A stretch of 64,000 bases of DNA from Actinopolyspora mzabensis (GTDB lineage: Bacteria; Actinomycetota; Actinomycetes; Mycobacteriales; Pseudonocardiaceae), in the NCBI RefSeq assembly GCF_900101095.1, contig NZ_FNFM01000011.1, positions 1 through 64,000 of the forward strand, read 5' to 3'. The position numbers were made by a program, and so were the translations under genes. The notes below the pieces were generated by a model that was given only the letters and a program-made list of their open reading frames with translations, was not told the DNA's origin and did no database searches. This document shows, in pieces, positions 18,371 to 26,869 of the stretch (its first letter is position 1; every line of letters starts with the position of its first letter).

Positions 18371-18802
18371 TCAGGAAGCTCCCCGGGAACCACCGTGTCG
18401 GCGCGGTATGGGATCCAGGCAGGGCACGAGGACGCGCTGCTGTTCCGGATCCTCGACCGGCATGCCGTCCCGGGAGCGGTACTCCAGTTCGCCGGTGTCG
18501 TCGACCTCCATGGTGTATCCGATCTCGGTCAGTTGATCCTCGTCCAGGTCGACCAGTCGCTCGTACCGGGTGGGCACGACGCGGTAGACCGGCCATTTCA
18601 GATGTCCGAACGCCTGGTGGAACTCGGCCAGCAAATCCCGCATGTGCCGCTGCCAGGGCAGCGGCATGGACTCGGCAAGCGAACGCGGCAGCACGGCATA
18701 GGCCTGATCGACACCGTGGTGCTGCTCGGAGAGGTAGTCCCCGAGGGGAGTGCTGGAAGCGGGCGGACCGTTGGGGCGTGGAATCGGGTCGGGGGTGAAC
18801 AT
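18371..18802 (-). CDS. Hypothetical protein trailing the T4SS-like operon
   Basis: 143 residues from ATG 18802, which has an excellent ribosome site (AGGAGGAACAGC directly upstream). Soluble, with no signal peptide or membrane segment. Notable runs are HHGVDQAYAVLPRSLAESMPL, WQRHMRDLLAEFHQAFGHL and the strand-rich YRVVPTRYERLVDLDEDQL. I do not recognise a named family; it looks like a conserved actinobacterial protein. It lies 131 bases after the hydrolase gene and 78 bases before the SPOR-like gene on the same strand, so it could belong to either group. Confidence 0.7.
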   Translation of the reverse strand: MFTPDPIPRPNGPPASSTPLGDYLSEQHHGVDQAYAVLPRSLAESMPLPWQRHMRDLLAEFHQAFGHLKWPVYRVVPTRYERLVDLDEDQLTEIGYTMEVDDTGELEYRSRDGMPVEDPEQQRVLVPCLDPIPRRHGGSRGAS

Positions 18803-18933
18803 GCTGTTCCTCCTGGAGCGTGCGGCGAACCGTTCGGGGCGCCGTTCGACCGACCTGGACATTCTCGGCGCGATCGCGCCCGAATGCCCGTCTCGCCTGC
18901 CGGTGCTGTCGTTCGGGGCTCACGCACGACAGG

Positions 18934-19920
18934 TCACCGCGACCGGGAAAGCGTGGGGCGCACGGCCGTCGGCAACAGCTCGCCGCCGTCCCAGAGCTTG
19001 GCGATCTGGACCTTCTCGCCGGGCTGCGGGGCGTGCAGCACCTTGCTGTCGCCGAGGTAGAGCGCCACGTGGTGCACCTCGGTCGCCAACCGACCGGTTC
19101 CCCAGAACACCAGGTCCCCGGCCCGGGCCCGGGACAGCTCCACCTTGGCTCCGCCGCTGTCGTACTGGTCCTGCGAGACCCGTGGGATCTGCACCCCGGC
19201 GGCGGCATACGCCTGCTGCATCAGACCGGAGCAGTCGAACTCGTGCGGCCCCTCGGCCGCCCACTTGTAGGGGTCGCCGATCTGCTGCTTGGCGTAGTCG
19301 ATCGCCTCGCTGACCAGGGAACCGGTGTTGGGCATCTCGTCGCAGCCGCTCAGCGCGGCGACGTCGCCCTGGTTGCTGACCAGGTGTGCCGCCATGGCCT
19401 CGGCCTCGTGGTAGCGGTCCGGAAACGCCGAACGTTCCACCGCCTGTGCCGCGGCACCGGGCCGCATCCGCTTCCAGCCCTCGACGTCGAGCAGTACGTC
19501 GTAGAACTTGTTGATCGCGTAGCCGAGGTCGGTCACCTGCCGCGGGGTCCCCCAGTTCATCGAGGGCCGCATCTGGAACACGCCCAACGAGTCGGCGTGC
19601 CCGTAGTCGAGATTGCGCAGGTTCGACTCCGTCTTGCCCGCCTGGATCGCGATCTGCCAGGCGCGCGGCGGCAGCTCGCGTTGCTTGCCGATCTGGATGA
19701 TGCGAGCGGCTATCCTGCGCTGTTCGCGTTCGAGCTGGGCGGCCATGCGCTGCCCGCGTTGGCCGGAGTTACCCGAGGTCGCCAACGCGGTACTGCAACC
19801 AGCCCAGGTGGAGTTGCCGCTGCCTCCTCCCATACCGGCCAGCAGGCCGGTTACAGCACCGACACCGATCAGCCCACCGAAACCGGTGAGCAGCACCAGG
19901 ACAACAGCGATCTTGCGCAT
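18934..19920 (-). CDS. VirB1-like cell-wall hydrolase: lytic transglycosylase plus NlpC/P60
   Basis: 328 residues from ATG 19920 (MRKIAVVLVLLTGFGG), one base after the stop of the VirB8-like gene. The N-terminal segment 4-33 is a signal anchor. Next is a transglycosylase/SLT-like region (about 90-160) with AIQAGKTESNLRNLDYGHADS and LGVFQMRPSMNWG. Then comes a C-terminal NlpC/P60 endopeptidase with Cys in HEFDCSGLMQQAY (about 235) and His in EVHHVALYLGD (about 280). This dual hydrolase is the VirB1-type component of Gram-positive type IV secretion, which opens peptidoglycan for the channel. Both catalytic pairs appear intact. Confidence 0.87.
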   Translation of the reverse strand: MRKIAVVLVLLTGFGGLIGVGAVTGLLAGMGGGSGNSTWAGCSTALATSGNSGQRGQRMAAQLEREQRRIAARIIQIGKQRELPPRAWQIAIQAGKTESNLRNLDYGHADSLGVFQMRPSMNWGTPRQVTDLGYAINKFYDVLLDVEGWKRMRPGAAAQAVERSAFPDRYHEAEAMAAHLVSNQGDVAALSGCDEMPNTGSLVSEAIDYAKQQIGDPYKWAAEGPHEFDCSGLMQQAYAAAGVQIPRVSQDQYDSGGAKVELSRARAGDLVFWGTGRLATEVHHVALYLGDSKVLHAPQPGEKVQIAKLWDGGELLPTAVRPTLSRSR

Positions 19921-19921
19921 A

Positions 19922-20548
19922 TCAGTCCACCCTGTCGTAACCGGCAACACGCCAGCCCTGCTCCGCGCGGACCACGTGCAACCGCAACGTGGGTCCGTCG
20001 GTGGGCGCCAGTACCCGCATTGAGTTCTTCGTCGACTGCTGGGTTCGTAATTCGCCCGTTAGTTCGGTGGCCGGCACGTTGGCGGGTTCGACGGTCTCCA
20101 GCACACCGATGAACTCGGGGGTGGTGTGGGGCCGCAACCGGTCGAGCCACTGCTGCCGCTCCTGGCCGGTGGAGTGGCGTACCCAGTTCGTCACCCAGGA
20201 ACGCGCCACATCGATTCCCGCCGGATCGGGGGCGGTGGACTTCGCCGTGACGGTGGGAACGGAGATCGTCGGCGGAGCTCCACCGAGCTCGTCCCGGCCG
20301 GTGCTCTCGCCGGAGCCCTCGGAGCCGCTCCCCTCCGAACCGGTCTCGACGGTGTAGTCGACGGAGTCGCGGTCGGTGCGGGGCGCGGCGCCGCCCCGCG
20401 AGGAGATCTCGGGGAGCAGCGTTCCGATGGCGCTGACCAGCGCCACCACCAGCACCAACGCCATGATCAGGTGTTTGGGGGAACGTAGCGGCCAGCCCCA
20501 TAACCTGCGGTAGACGGCCGCACGGCCGCGGTGTGTTCTGATCGGCAT
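19922..20548 (-). CDS. VirB8/TcpC-like membrane protein of the T4SS-like operon
   Basis: 208 residues from ATG 20548. A cytoplasmic basic N-terminus (MPIRTHRGRAAVYRRLW) precedes one membrane segment at about 28-48. A Ser/Gly/Glu-rich linker (about 60-95) follows, then a globular domain of about 110 residues ending GWRVAGYDRVD, with an NTF2-like strand pattern (VARSWVTNWVRH, QQWLDRLRPHTTPEF). Topology, size and operon place agree with VirB8/TcpC-type channel proteins. Sequence similarity to a named family is only suggestive by eye. It is 27 bases after the TrbL-like gene and 1 base before the hydrolase gene. Confidence 0.7.
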   Translation of the reverse strand: MPIRTHRGRAAVYRRLWGWPLRSPKHLIMALVLVVALVSAIGTLLPEISSRGGAAPRTDRDSVDYTVETGSEGSGSEGSGESTGRDELGGAPPTISVPTVTAKSTAPDPAGIDVARSWVTNWVRHSTGQERQQWLDRLRPHTTPEFIGVLETVEPANVPATELTGELRTQQSTKNSMRVLAPTDGPTLRLHVVRAEQGWRVAGYDRVD

Positions 20549-20575
20549 CAGGATCGACCCTCTCGAAGCGACGCG

Positions 20576-22573
20576 TCACTCATCGGAGACCTCCAACCCA
20601 CGCGAGGGGCGATAGACCACATTGACCGGTCGCCCCCGGACGAACTCGTTGTCGGGCCGCCGATCCGCGTCCGGGGACGTCCTCCGCACCGCACCGTTGC
20701 CACCGACCCGGGAGGGAACCACCACCGGATCCTGATCGCGTTCGTTCCACGAGCCGTCGCTGATCGGAGAGGTGTCCACCACACGGCTGCTCTCGCCGCC
20801 GGCCCCGGCAGCGGGCAGTGCTCCCGTGGCCCGTTGCGTCGCACCCGGGCGCTGCTGTCCGCCACCGGAGTGGTCCTCGGTGGCGGTGCCACCCGTGCGT
20901 GCGGCGGGGATCGCCGCCCCGGGCACACCCCCTTCACGACCGCCGTCGTGCCGTGCCGCGGGCCGATCCATGCGTTCGGAGGTCGCCGCCACCGGAGGCT
21001 CCACGGACTCGGGGCGGCCGCGCCCGGAACGGCTGCCGTTCGAGGACGAGGAGTCCTCCCCGTCCTCGGAGGCACGCACCCGGTCCCAGAAGTCGTCCTG
21101 GGCACCACTCTGCTGCCCGTCCGAGCGACTCCCGCGCGACCGGGAGAACAACGAAGGGGGACTGGGCAGCGCCCCGCCCGCGACGCCTGCCGAGAGCTGG
21201 ACCATCTGCCCCATCCGACGGATCGGTCTACCGATCATCAGGAAGATGACGGTCAGCAGTCCGGCCAGCGCTATCTGGGGCAGCAGGGCGAACCCGCTCC
21301 GCGGAGCGAAGATCAGGTTCAGCACCACCGTGTGCACACCCGCCATCGCCGAGATGACCACCACGTTGAGCAGCGCGGACCCCGCGATACGGCCGACACC
21401 GCGCAACACGTCGTGGTGCAGTATCGCGATGAGACCGATGAGCGGCCCCGTCAGGATCAGCACGCGCAGCAGCAACTGGGCCAGCAGGATGGCGGCCTTG
21501 GCCAGTAGTTGGAACGTGGTGTAGGCGAGTGCCTGGAGCATGCTCAGCATGCCCGCACCGATCCTGCTGCCGTCCACGCCCTGGAGGTAGCCGTATGCCC
21601 CACCCATCCGGGAGGCGACGTCCTCGAACTGCTGCTGCTTCTCCTGCGCGGAACCGTCGGCGGCGCCGGACAGCACCTCCCGTTTGGTCCAGGCCTGCGC
21701 GTCGAGCAGCTCCATGCCCAGTTCCTCGGCCTTGGCCGAGTCGGGGTCACCGAACTCGCCGCGTAACCACCCCCGGTAGACCACCTGGTCGTGCAGCATG
21801 GTGGGCAGCCCGTCCCGCTCGTCGACACCGACCTCGCGCAGGAAGCCGCCCTGCACCGCGGAGGTACCGGTGATCACGACGTCGTCCAGGGCCTGGGTGT
21901 AGACCAGCGGGGTCAGATAGGTGGCGCTGGCGAGCCAGAGGCCCGCGAGTGCCCAGGTCGTCCGCTTTCCGATACTGGCGAGATCACCCCGCCAGATGTA
22001 GCGGAACAGCAGCACGGCGAGTATCACCGCGACCACCCCGAACCAGGGGGTGAACACGCTGTCGTACAGCGCCACGGTGGCCTCGGCGATCATGTCGTCC
22101 AGCGGTTCCATGAGATCGCCGGACAGCAACGAGTAGTGCAGCGAGTTGGTCACGCCCACCAGGTTCTTGGCGACGTTGAACAGCTGGTTGCCGATCCAGG
22201 TGTCGACCATCGCGTTGGGGTTGCTGACCCCCTGCGGCCCGCAGCCGAGATCGTAGGTGTGCCAGACCTGCCCGGCGTAGCCGTACTTGTCGTAGGCGCT
22301 GCCGCTCTGTCCCACCCCGATCGGCGCCGGATCCAGCGCGCCGACCATGCCGGTGCCGGGACGTCCCGGCGTCGGGGGTTCGGTGCAGTCCAACGGCTGC
22401 GCGTAGGCGGGAGCACCGGCCAGCGCCTGCAGCCCCAGGAGCGCGATCACGATGGTCAACGCGCCGCGACGCCCCCCGCGGGGCACCGGCGAACGAGCGG
22501 AACCGCGTCCCGCACGTCGGAGTCCGGCGACCACCGCCGTGGTCGCCGCGGCCAGGATCAACAGCAACCACAC
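20576..22573 (-). CDS. VirB6/TrbL-like polytopic channel protein
   Basis: 665 residues from GTG 22573, directly after the VirB4-like stop. A signal-like region near 37-60 (IVIALLGLQALAGAPAYA) is followed by the extracytoplasmic CTEPPTPGRPGTG. The core has at least five hydrophobic segments between about 160 and 460, including FGVVAVILAVLLFRYIW and LLRVLILTGPLIGLIAIL. The last 200 residues are a disordered Ser/Gly/Arg/Asp-rich tail. This layout is that of actinobacterial TrbL/VirB6 conjugation channel proteins. It is the central membrane component of the operon. Confidence 0.8.
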   Translation of the reverse strand: MWLLLILAAATTAVVAGLRRAGRGSARSPVPRGGRRGALTIVIALLGLQALAGAPAYAQPLDCTEPPTPGRPGTGMVGALDPAPIGVGQSGSAYDKYGYAGQVWHTYDLGCGPQGVSNPNAMVDTWIGNQLFNVAKNLVGVTNSLHYSLLSGDLMEPLDDMIAEATVALYDSVFTPWFGVVAVILAVLLFRYIWRGDLASIGKRTTWALAGLWLASATYLTPLVYTQALDDVVITGTSAVQGGFLREVGVDERDGLPTMLHDQVVYRGWLRGEFGDPDSAKAEELGMELLDAQAWTKREVLSGAADGSAQEKQQQFEDVASRMGGAYGYLQGVDGSRIGAGMLSMLQALAYTTFQLLAKAAILLAQLLLRVLILTGPLIGLIAILHHDVLRGVGRIAGSALLNVVVISAMAGVHTVVLNLIFAPRSGFALLPQIALAGLLTVIFLMIGRPIRRMGQMVQLSAGVAGGALPSPPSLFSRSRGSRSDGQQSGAQDDFWDRVRASEDGEDSSSSNGSRSGRGRPESVEPPVAATSERMDRPAARHDGGREGGVPGAAIPAARTGGTATEDHSGGGQQRPGATQRATGALPAAGAGGESSRVVDTSPISDGSWNERDQDPVVVPSRVGGNGAVRRTSPDADRRPDNEFVRGRPVNVVYRPSRGLEVSDE

Positions 22574-22575
22574 GA

Positions 22576-25506
22576 TCAGGTAACACCTCGTGCTCGGTCC
22601 CCGCCCCGGTAACCGTTACTGCTCCCGGGATCCTCGTCGGGATCGGTCTGGTGGTTGTCGCGGCCCACACCGGCGGCGGTCAGCTCCCACTCGGTGAAGT
22701 CCTCCAGCAACTCCTCGCTCTCCTCCGAGACCGGCTCGTCCTCGGCGTCGGCACCGCTGATCTCGGCGATCGAGTCGGAGTTCGGCGTCAGCGAATCGTT
22801 TCCGTTCGAGGTGTTCTCCTCGGACTCCTCGGCCACCGGAGTGGTGTCCAGCGAGTCGCGCAGGTGCTGCAGGTGCGGACCGCTGAAGTCGATCCTGATG
22901 CGTTCCACACCACCGTCACCGTCACCGAAGATGAACTGCCGCGGCGAACGGTCCCGCTCGGTGCTGTTGCGCGACGGCCCGGGTCGACGTCCCAGTGCGG
23001 AGATGACCTGCTCGTAACCCGCGTCGACCGGCACCTTCAGCAGCCGCAGCGCGTCGGACTGGGCCTGCTCGTCGTCGAGCCTGCCGATGAACACCGAGTC
23101 CAGCAGCGACACGAAACCCTGGATGCGCAGGAAGTCGTCGGGAATCTGGCTGGAAAGCAGCACACGCACGTTCCACTTCCGGGAGTCCCGGGCGAAGCGG
23201 TTCATCAACACCCGCCCGGTGGGAACCTCGGACAGGAAGAACGCCTCGTCGATCCAGACGCCCTTGCGTTCCTCCTTCGGTCGTTCGTAGACGGTGCGCT
23301 GGGTCAGCCACGCCGCCAGGTTGAGCAGCTGGACCCCCAGGGCCTCGCTGTCGGTCCAGTGCTCACGGCCGACGCCGTCCTTGGGGAGGGTCAGCCCGGC
23401 CATGGTGAGCACGGTCAGCCGGTCCTCCCTGCGCTGCGAGTAGGGATCGGCGTCGGCCTCCGGAATCAGCAACGACATGCGTTCGCGGACCTCGTCGAGG
23501 AAGTCCGCGACCACCACGGCGTGCTCGTGGTGCTCACTGGCGTCCCTGCGCAACGCCTCGAACACCATGCCGGGGTGCGCGTCGGGCCTGCCGCCGACGG
23601 CCCGGACCGCGCGCAGCAGCACGATGCGGGTCTGCGGCATCCGGGCGACGTCGTAGGGCAGCAGGCCGGTGAGCACGTCGAGCACCAGGCGACGTCTGGT
23701 GGCCGCAGCCAGCGCGCGTTCCCGCCGCCAGCTGCGCTCCGGGTCCTCTTCGTCCACGAAGTGTTCCAGCTCCGGCTCGGCGACCACCCGGTACGGATTG
23801 AGGATCCCCGGTTGGGCGTTGAGCAGGTTGATCGGACGCGCGTAGGGCCGAAGTTCGGGCAGTTCGCACAGTTCGGCCAACGGACCCGAGGGATCCAGCA
23901 ACGTCCAGTACGCCCCGGCCCGCAGCGTCTTGTACACCAGTCCGCCGCCGAGGAAAGACTTGCCGCCGCCGAGACCGGCGACCATGGCGGTCAGCCCGGA
24001 GGCGTCGCGCACCTCCTGCGCCATCCACGGGTCCCAGGCCACCGGGCGCCGGGTGGCGGTGCAGGTCTCGCCCAGCAGCACCCCCCTGCGGTCCCCCACC
24101 TCGGCGGTGGCCTGCGGTACCGAGGAGGCGGCCCACAGCACGGAGCCGCGACGCATGTAGGCCCCCGAGGCGAGCGGCTCACCGGGAATGAACTCCCGCG
24201 CCATGGCGTACTGGGCCTCGGGGTGCTCGATCGCCACCTTGGGTTTGTAGAGATCGAGCAACTGCTGGGCCAGCCGCAGCGCGTCACGTTCGGTCGGCCC
24301 GGACACCGACATGCGCCACCAGGAACGCACCCGGGTGGCCAACGCGGTGAAGCCGGAGGTCATCTCGTCGTCGATCTCCAGCACCCTGCCCGCCTGCCGG
24401 GAGAGCGAGGTGGGCGGTTCCAGGCCGTGTTCCTCGGTGTAGTGGCGCACCTGGGAGCGCACCTTGTTCATCTGGCGCTGCAGCTCCCCACCGACGTCCT
24501 CCGGACGACGGACGTAGATGCGGGCGGACCACTCGACCGGCGCGGGCAACCGGTCGGAGTGCTGCAACCAGGGATCGTCCACTTCGGGTATCTGCAGTCC
24601 GTGCGTCTGCCCGAGGGTCAGCACTGCCACCTGCCTGCTCACCCCGGCGTTGGAACCGGTACGCCCGCGGACGGTGACCGTGGGGGCGTAGGGCTCCTGG
24701 TGCATGTCGGCGGCGTCGGTGAAAGAGGCCAGATCCTCGGGTTGCCAGTCGCTGCTCGGGGTCGCGGGCAGGTTACGCGGGGCGGGCAGTCCGAGCGAGC
24801 ACGAGCGGTGCATCAGCCAGGAGACTTCCTCTGCCGTGACCGGCCTGCCGTCCAGACCCGCCGAGCCGATCACCTGATCCAGGTGTTCGATCTCGCTGTC
24901 CAGGGCGACCAGTTCGGCGTCGACAGCCTCCGGGAACACTCGACGAAGCAGCGGCGCGGCTCGCTCGACCGCGCGGTCGACCACGTTGCGGGTCTGGACC
25001 TGCACCCCCAGGTAGACCTCCTTCTCGGCCATCGAGCGCCCCATGAGCTGCTGCTGTTCCCCGACCATGTAGTCGTCGAAACTCAACGCCCCCGCTACAT
25101 CGGGAACCGGGTTGTGCGCGTTACGTACGTGCGCCTCGGCCCACATCCGGATCGGATAGGGCCGGTTCGTCACGCGAAGATGCAGCCAACGTCCCTGCAG
25201 CTCGGCGTACTGCCCGGCGATGGCGGCGATGAGGTCCTGTCGCTGCGAATCGGATCTGAACGACCAGCGCTGCGGGGAGAGCCGGTACCAGGCGAACACG
25301 TCCTGGCCGGTACGTAGCAGGTGACCGTCGATGGAGCGGGCCGCTATCGACGGCGTGTAGCTGGGCAGGGACTGCTCCCCGGAAGGCTTGCGGTCCTTGC
25401 GCTTGCTCCGCCGTCCGTTCTTCGACGCCTTCTGCGGCGCGGCACGGTACTGCTGTCCCGAGGCCCGCTTTGAATCGTTCTCACGACCTCGCCCGCGACC
25501 GAACAC
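22576..25506 (-). CDS. VirB4-like ATPase of a type IV secretion-like system
   Basis: 976 residues from GTG 25506, chosen because AGGAGG lies 6 bases upstream; the longer frame overlaps the upstream gene deeply. A basic N-terminus (about 1-60) leads to a partner-binding domain (about 65-480) and a RecA-like ATPase domain. Walker A is GLGGGKS (about 510) and Walker B is KGVWIDEAFFLSE (about 750). The C-terminal SRNSTERDRSPRQFIFGDGDG is followed by an acidic Glu/Ser tail. VirB4 proteins energise assembly of the conjugation or secretion channel and extract pilin. The start overlaps the VirB3-like gene by 26 bases and the stop is 2 bases from the VirB6-like start. Confidence 0.88.
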   Translation of the reverse strand: MFGRGRGRENDSKRASGQQYRAAPQKASKNGRRSKRKDRKPSGEQSLPSYTPSIAARSIDGHLLRTGQDVFAWYRLSPQRWSFRSDSQRQDLIAAIAGQYAELQGRWLHLRVTNRPYPIRMWAEAHVRNAHNPVPDVAGALSFDDYMVGEQQQLMGRSMAEKEVYLGVQVQTRNVVDRAVERAAPLLRRVFPEAVDAELVALDSEIEHLDQVIGSAGLDGRPVTAEEVSWLMHRSCSLGLPAPRNLPATPSSDWQPEDLASFTDAADMHQEPYAPTVTVRGRTGSNAGVSRQVAVLTLGQTHGLQIPEVDDPWLQHSDRLPAPVEWSARIYVRRPEDVGGELQRQMNKVRSQVRHYTEEHGLEPPTSLSRQAGRVLEIDDEMTSGFTALATRVRSWWRMSVSGPTERDALRLAQQLLDLYKPKVAIEHPEAQYAMAREFIPGEPLASGAYMRRGSVLWAASSVPQATAEVGDRRGVLLGETCTATRRPVAWDPWMAQEVRDASGLTAMVAGLGGGKSFLGGGLVYKTLRAGAYWTLLDPSGPLAELCELPELRPYARPINLLNAQPGILNPYRVVAEPELEHFVDEEDPERSWRRERALAAATRRRLVLDVLTGLLPYDVARMPQTRIVLLRAVRAVGGRPDAHPGMVFEALRRDASEHHEHAVVVADFLDEVRERMSLLIPEADADPYSQRREDRLTVLTMAGLTLPKDGVGREHWTDSEALGVQLLNLAAWLTQRTVYERPKEERKGVWIDEAFFLSEVPTGRVLMNRFARDSRKWNVRVLLSSQIPDDFLRIQGFVSLLDSVFIGRLDDEQAQSDALRLLKVPVDAGYEQVISALGRRPGPSRNSTERDRSPRQFIFGDGDGGVERIRIDFSGPHLQHLRDSLDTTPVAEESEENTSNGNDSLTPNSDSIAEISGADAEDEPVSEESEELLEDFTEWELTAAGVGRDNHQTDPDEDPGSSNGYRGGDRARGVT

Positions 25507-26071
25507 CGCGAACCTCCTTGCTACGCACACGACTGTTGGGGGGACTGGCTCGTCCGGCGGAACCGGAGCGATCACGCGGGGTCCGGACCTCGCGCGCGGG
25601 GCGGGTGGCCTCACCCTGCCGAGCGGGTCCGGCGGGTGCGGACCCGGCGGAGGCCCGCTTCCGGCGGGCGGATCGCTTCCCACGTCCGGACTGTTTGGAC
25701 CGTGCGGGACGGGGACGTCGCGAACTGACCCGTACGGCGGCGGCACTCGCGGCTCCTCCCCTCCCCCGCACGGACCGACGCGGCGCCGTCAGCTCGCGCA
25801 ACCACATCACCATCACGGCGCTCAGCGGTCGCTCGTGACTGATCCGGGAGCAGATCAGCCGGGTCAGCGCGATCGTGATGACCACGGCCCACGCTGTGGA
25901 GAAGAAACCGAAGCCGATGTTCATCCGACGTTCCGCTGCGAGCACCAGCAGAAAGACCAGGATCCCCACACCCCAGGCGACGTAGCGAGCGCGCCACGGG
26001 AAGGTCGCCTTCGGCGGGCCCAGCCAGACGGCGTCCACCCGGTAGATCTCGTCGTCGGTACGTACCTGCAT
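25481..26071 (-). CDS. VirB3/PrgI-like membrane protein with long basic tail
   Basis: 196 residues from ATG 26071 (MQVRTDDEIYRVDAVWLGP). Two adjacent hydrophobic helices (about 29-48 and 50-72; YVAWGVGILVFLLVLAAE, then FGFFSTAWAVVITIALTRLI) are followed by about 110 Arg/Ser/Pro/Gly-rich residues. Position immediately before VirB4 and the two-helix topology match the VirB3/PrgI component of Gram-positive T4SSs. The long basic tail is not typical of PrgI and may bind nucleic acid, wall polymer or VirB4 (inference). Its end overlaps the VirB4 start by 26 bases. Confidence 0.7.
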   Translation of the reverse strand: MQVRTDDEIYRVDAVWLGPPKATFPWRARYVAWGVGILVFLLVLAAERRMNIGFGFFSTAWAVVITIALTRLICSRISHERPLSAVMVMWLRELTAPRRSVRGRGGAASAAAVRVSSRRPRPARSKQSGRGKRSARRKRASAGSAPAGPARQGEATRPAREVRTPRDRSGSAGRASPPNSRVRSKEVRGVRSRARS

Positions 26072-26109
26072 ATCCTCGCCACCTGCCCATCGGGCCGAAC
26101 GCTCGGTCG

Positions 26110-26430
26110 TTACCCACCGCTGGTGCTGAACAGGCCGGCTATGAAGGTTCCGATGTCCACACCGGTACCGCTGACCGCGAGTCCGATGATCGCCAGTGCG
26201 ACGAAGACGCCTCCGACACGGCGCATCACGCCCGCGTTGTCGCCCTTGCCGCCACCCAGCCACAGCAGCAGCAGTGCCACGGTCAACAGCAGCAGCGGGA
26301 GCAGATTGTTCAGAATCCATTCCCGGATGCCGTCGGTGTTCAGATCGGTCTGCGCGAGCACCGTCACCGGCGACCGCGTCATCACGAACGTTGCGATCGG
26401 GTCCAGGGCTGCTAGTGGCACGGCGGTCAT
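26110..26430 (-). CDS. VirB2-like small double-helix membrane protein (candidate pilin subunit)
   Basis: 106 residues from ATG 26430 with AGAGGTAACA before it; an upstream in-frame start at 26472 lacks one. A leader (MTAVPLAALDPIATFVMT) precedes VLAQTDLNTDGIREWILNN and two hydrophobic segments, about 43-58 (LLPLLLLTVALLLLWLG) and 70-90 (VGGVFVALAIIGLAVSG). The protein ends GTFIAGLFSTSGG. VLAQTD could be a signal-peptidase site. Size and topology match VirB2/TrbC-type pilins, and it is the first gene of the operon. Sequence identity to a named family is not certain. Confidence 0.65.
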   Translation of the reverse strand: MTAVPLAALDPIATFVMTRSPVTVLAQTDLNTDGIREWILNNLLPLLLLTVALLLLWLGGGKGDNAGVMRRVGGVFVALAIIGLAVSGTGVDIGTFIAGLFSTSGG

Positions 26431-26869
26431 TGTTACCTCTGTGTACGAGCGGTTGTCGGCTTTTTTCGACAAACCGGGGGATGCCCGGCACGCGGTATCG
26501 AGTAGAACATGTCACGTGTCCCGGAAGTAGTGGTAGCGCCCACCGGGTGTGGCGTCGAACGTGTCACTCTTACAGCATGCCCGCCGACACTGAAAACCAC
26601 TCGTACGGCGCAACTTCGTGTCGCACGGTTCGACCGGGATTCACCCGTTCGTCCACACCGATCCGTGTTCCGTCTCTAGTGGGGGGTTCGACAGTGGCCA
26701 ACTGAGGACCATCCTTTCGTAACCGACGGAACTCCGACAACGGCCCCGGTGATCAGTCGGCGCCCACACCGATGATGCCGGATCTCACATCACACTTCCG
26801 TGAAGCCAGTGTCGATCATCGTCGCACGTGCTCACCGTTGGGGTGGCAGCGGCGGAGAACGACCACTAG
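26431..26869. other. Gene-free region upstream of the T4SS-like operon
   Basis: 439 bases with no credible gene. It must hold the promoter of the operon that starts at 26430. A perfect inverted repeat TTGTCG-N8-CGACAA lies at 26453-26472, 23 bases before the first start codon. No convincing -35/-10 pair was found. Confidence 0.6.
26453..26472. promoter_or_regulatory. Inverted repeat before the T4SS-like operon (candidate operator)
   Basis: TTGTCG (26453-26458), 8 bases including a T6 run, CGACAA (26467-26472). It sits 23 bases upstream of the first start codon, where a repressor would block transcription or the leader would fold. No regulator gene is adjacent. Confidence 0.45.

Noticed and set aside
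14936-19060. 1374-codon plus-strand open frame
   Set aside because: It crosses five well supported minus-strand genes and the tandem repeat; composition is that of a shadow frame.
26711-26722. 12-mer CATCCTTTCGTA shared with 52838-52849, both upstream of accessory genes
   Set aside because: Many 12-mers are expected to repeat by chance in 64 kb, the flanks differ and spacing to genes is unlike.
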